From Eubacteriales Family XIII. Incertae Sedis bacterium (GTDB taxonomy: Bacteria; Bacillota; Clostridia; Peptostreptococcales; Anaerovoracaceae): a DNA stretch of 64,000 nucleotides. Below, piece after piece: positions 63,537-64,000 of this stretch. The notes below the pieces were generated by a model, which saw only the letters and a program-made list of their open reading frames with translations, was not told where the DNA came from and searched no databases. The translations under genes were made by a program, and so were the position numbers. Numbering within the stretch: position 1 is the stretch's first letter; the number at the start of each line of letters is the position of its first letter. The DNA lies in the NCBI GenBank assembly GCA_031264295.1, contig JAISED010000057.1, positions 37,119 to 101,118 of the forward strand. The letters are read 5' to 3'.

Positions 63537-63587
63537 GAATTCATGAATTCATTTATAATTTTGGAATTTTCGGCAATTGCCGAAAAT
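63537..63587. promoter_or_regulatory. Two palindromes upstream of the AAA/DUF4143 promoter
   Basis: GAATTCATGAATTC (63537-63550) is a 14-bp palindrome. AATTTTCGGC-AATT-GCCGAAAATT (63564-63587) is a perfect 24-bp palindrome. Both lie just upstream of the -35 box and may be regulator sites or the scar of a mobile element. Confidence 0.55.
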
Positions 63588-63602
63588 TTTTCTTGTATTA
63601 TT

Positions 63603-63760
63603 ATGCGACAGCTTGGAAATGAGAGGAAATGGAAAGCGCAGACAGTCACTTCTCTTATGCTGCGGTTGGTGGAGCGTGGCTTTATCCGAACTGAAAAAGC
63701 AGGGAAAGAGCGCACCTATTTCCCACTCATCGGCAAGGAGGACTATCTGAAAAGCGACGG
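63603..63760 (+). pseudogene. BlaI/MecI repressor fragment
   Basis: From about 63603 the frame reads QLGNERKWKAQTVTSLMLRL, then ERGFIRTEKAGKERTYFPLI and KEDYLKS, the second half of the BlaI/MecI winged helix. The first helices are missing, and after KEDYLKS the family match ends where a transposase frame begins. It is therefore truncated on both sides. Confidence 0.65.
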
Positions 63761-64000
63761 TTCACAGGTGAATTTCGGCAAACCTCATATGAAGCAATTA
63801 CAGCTCATACTGCCATCGTGACTATTCGCTACATGATACTAGCTGTAGGACAGCGCCGACAGACCGATCACAGGACATTAGGCGAAATGTTTTATTCGAT
63901 TACTGACGAGGCGAGAGATGTCACGTTCCAAGATACGCTTGCGTTGATTATGCAAGCGTTTGCAAAGGCGCTTGCGCTTGAATACTTCGGTCTTGATGAA
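63755..64000 (+). pseudogene. Transposase C-terminal fragment (IS4-like), continues past the window
   Basis: In the frame containing GTG 63818 the product reads RRFTGEFRQTSYEAITAHTA, then IVTIRYMILAVGQRRQTDHRTLGEMFYSITDE. This matches the C-terminal end of DDE transposases (YEAxxAHTAIVxxRYxxLA, RTLGExF). No N-terminal part or DDE residues are upstream, so only the tail remains. The frame is open to the window edge. Confidence 0.65.

Overview
The window reads as chromosomal DNA of an anaerobic Bacillota, most likely class Clostridia. The signs are the housekeeping order (metG-tatD-tilS-ftsH, coaX-dus-greA-lysS, carD-PIN/TRAM-ispDF-proS), strong AGGAGG-type ribosome sites, near-consensus SigA promoters, a biotin-dependent decarboxylase module, hydrogenase maturation genes and many iron-sulphur proteins. 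I cannot name the genus. No tRNA, rRNA, CRISPR array or phage genes were found.

Layout. 1-4151: L-rhamnose catabolism (rhaA entering from outside the window, a class II aldolase, rhaB). 4142-15529: a nitrogenase-like locus. One minus-strand operon encodes a NifD/NifE-like protein (D1), a NifK/NifN-like protein (K1), a complete amino-acid-type ABC importer, a MATE exporter and a NifH-like reductase. A second pair (D2, K2) is transcribed divergently from the same 361-bp control region. 15622-20805: a very large secreted GH3 glycosidase. 21137-22608: hypD and hypC. 22631-23915: a ribbon-helix-helix-like protein with an SPFH membrane protein. 24103-27486: a BlaI/BlaR1-type pair and an ABC transporter. 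27720-29609: a TPM-domain membrane protein and PspA. 29664-33020: an iron-sulphur aldo/keto reductase and a eukaryote-type glycogen branching enzyme. 33047-42033: metG, tatD, tilS, ftsH and a carboxyltransferase/biotin-carrier module. 42243-43826: a cell-wall amidase. 44459-50475: coaX, dus, greA, lysS and an EF-G paralogue. 50627-54262: radA and a two-component system. 54594-55707: an AT-rich accessory patch with a frame-broken exported-protein gene. 56205-61691: carD, PIN/TRAM, ispDF, proS and a Nudix hydrolase. 61751-64000: a decayed accessory edge with an MNT/HEPN remnant, an AAA/DUF4143 ATPase, a BlaI fragment and the end of a transposase.

The main candidate for an undescribed system is the nitrogenase-like locus. 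All P-cluster-type cysteines are present in both D/K pairs. D2 also keeps equivalents of the two FeMo-cofactor ligands (alpha-Cys275, alpha-His442), while both D proteins lack alpha-Gln191 and alpha-His195, which nitrogen reduction needs. With its own importer and exporter, the locus looks like a reductase for an imported small molecule rather than a nitrogen-fixing system. This is inference from sequence.

A second theme is a local duplication signature. Tandem copies of roughly 11-84 bp occur in spacers, across stop codons at gene ends, and in frame inside loops of conserved enzymes (hypD, tilS, ispD), from one end of the window to the other.
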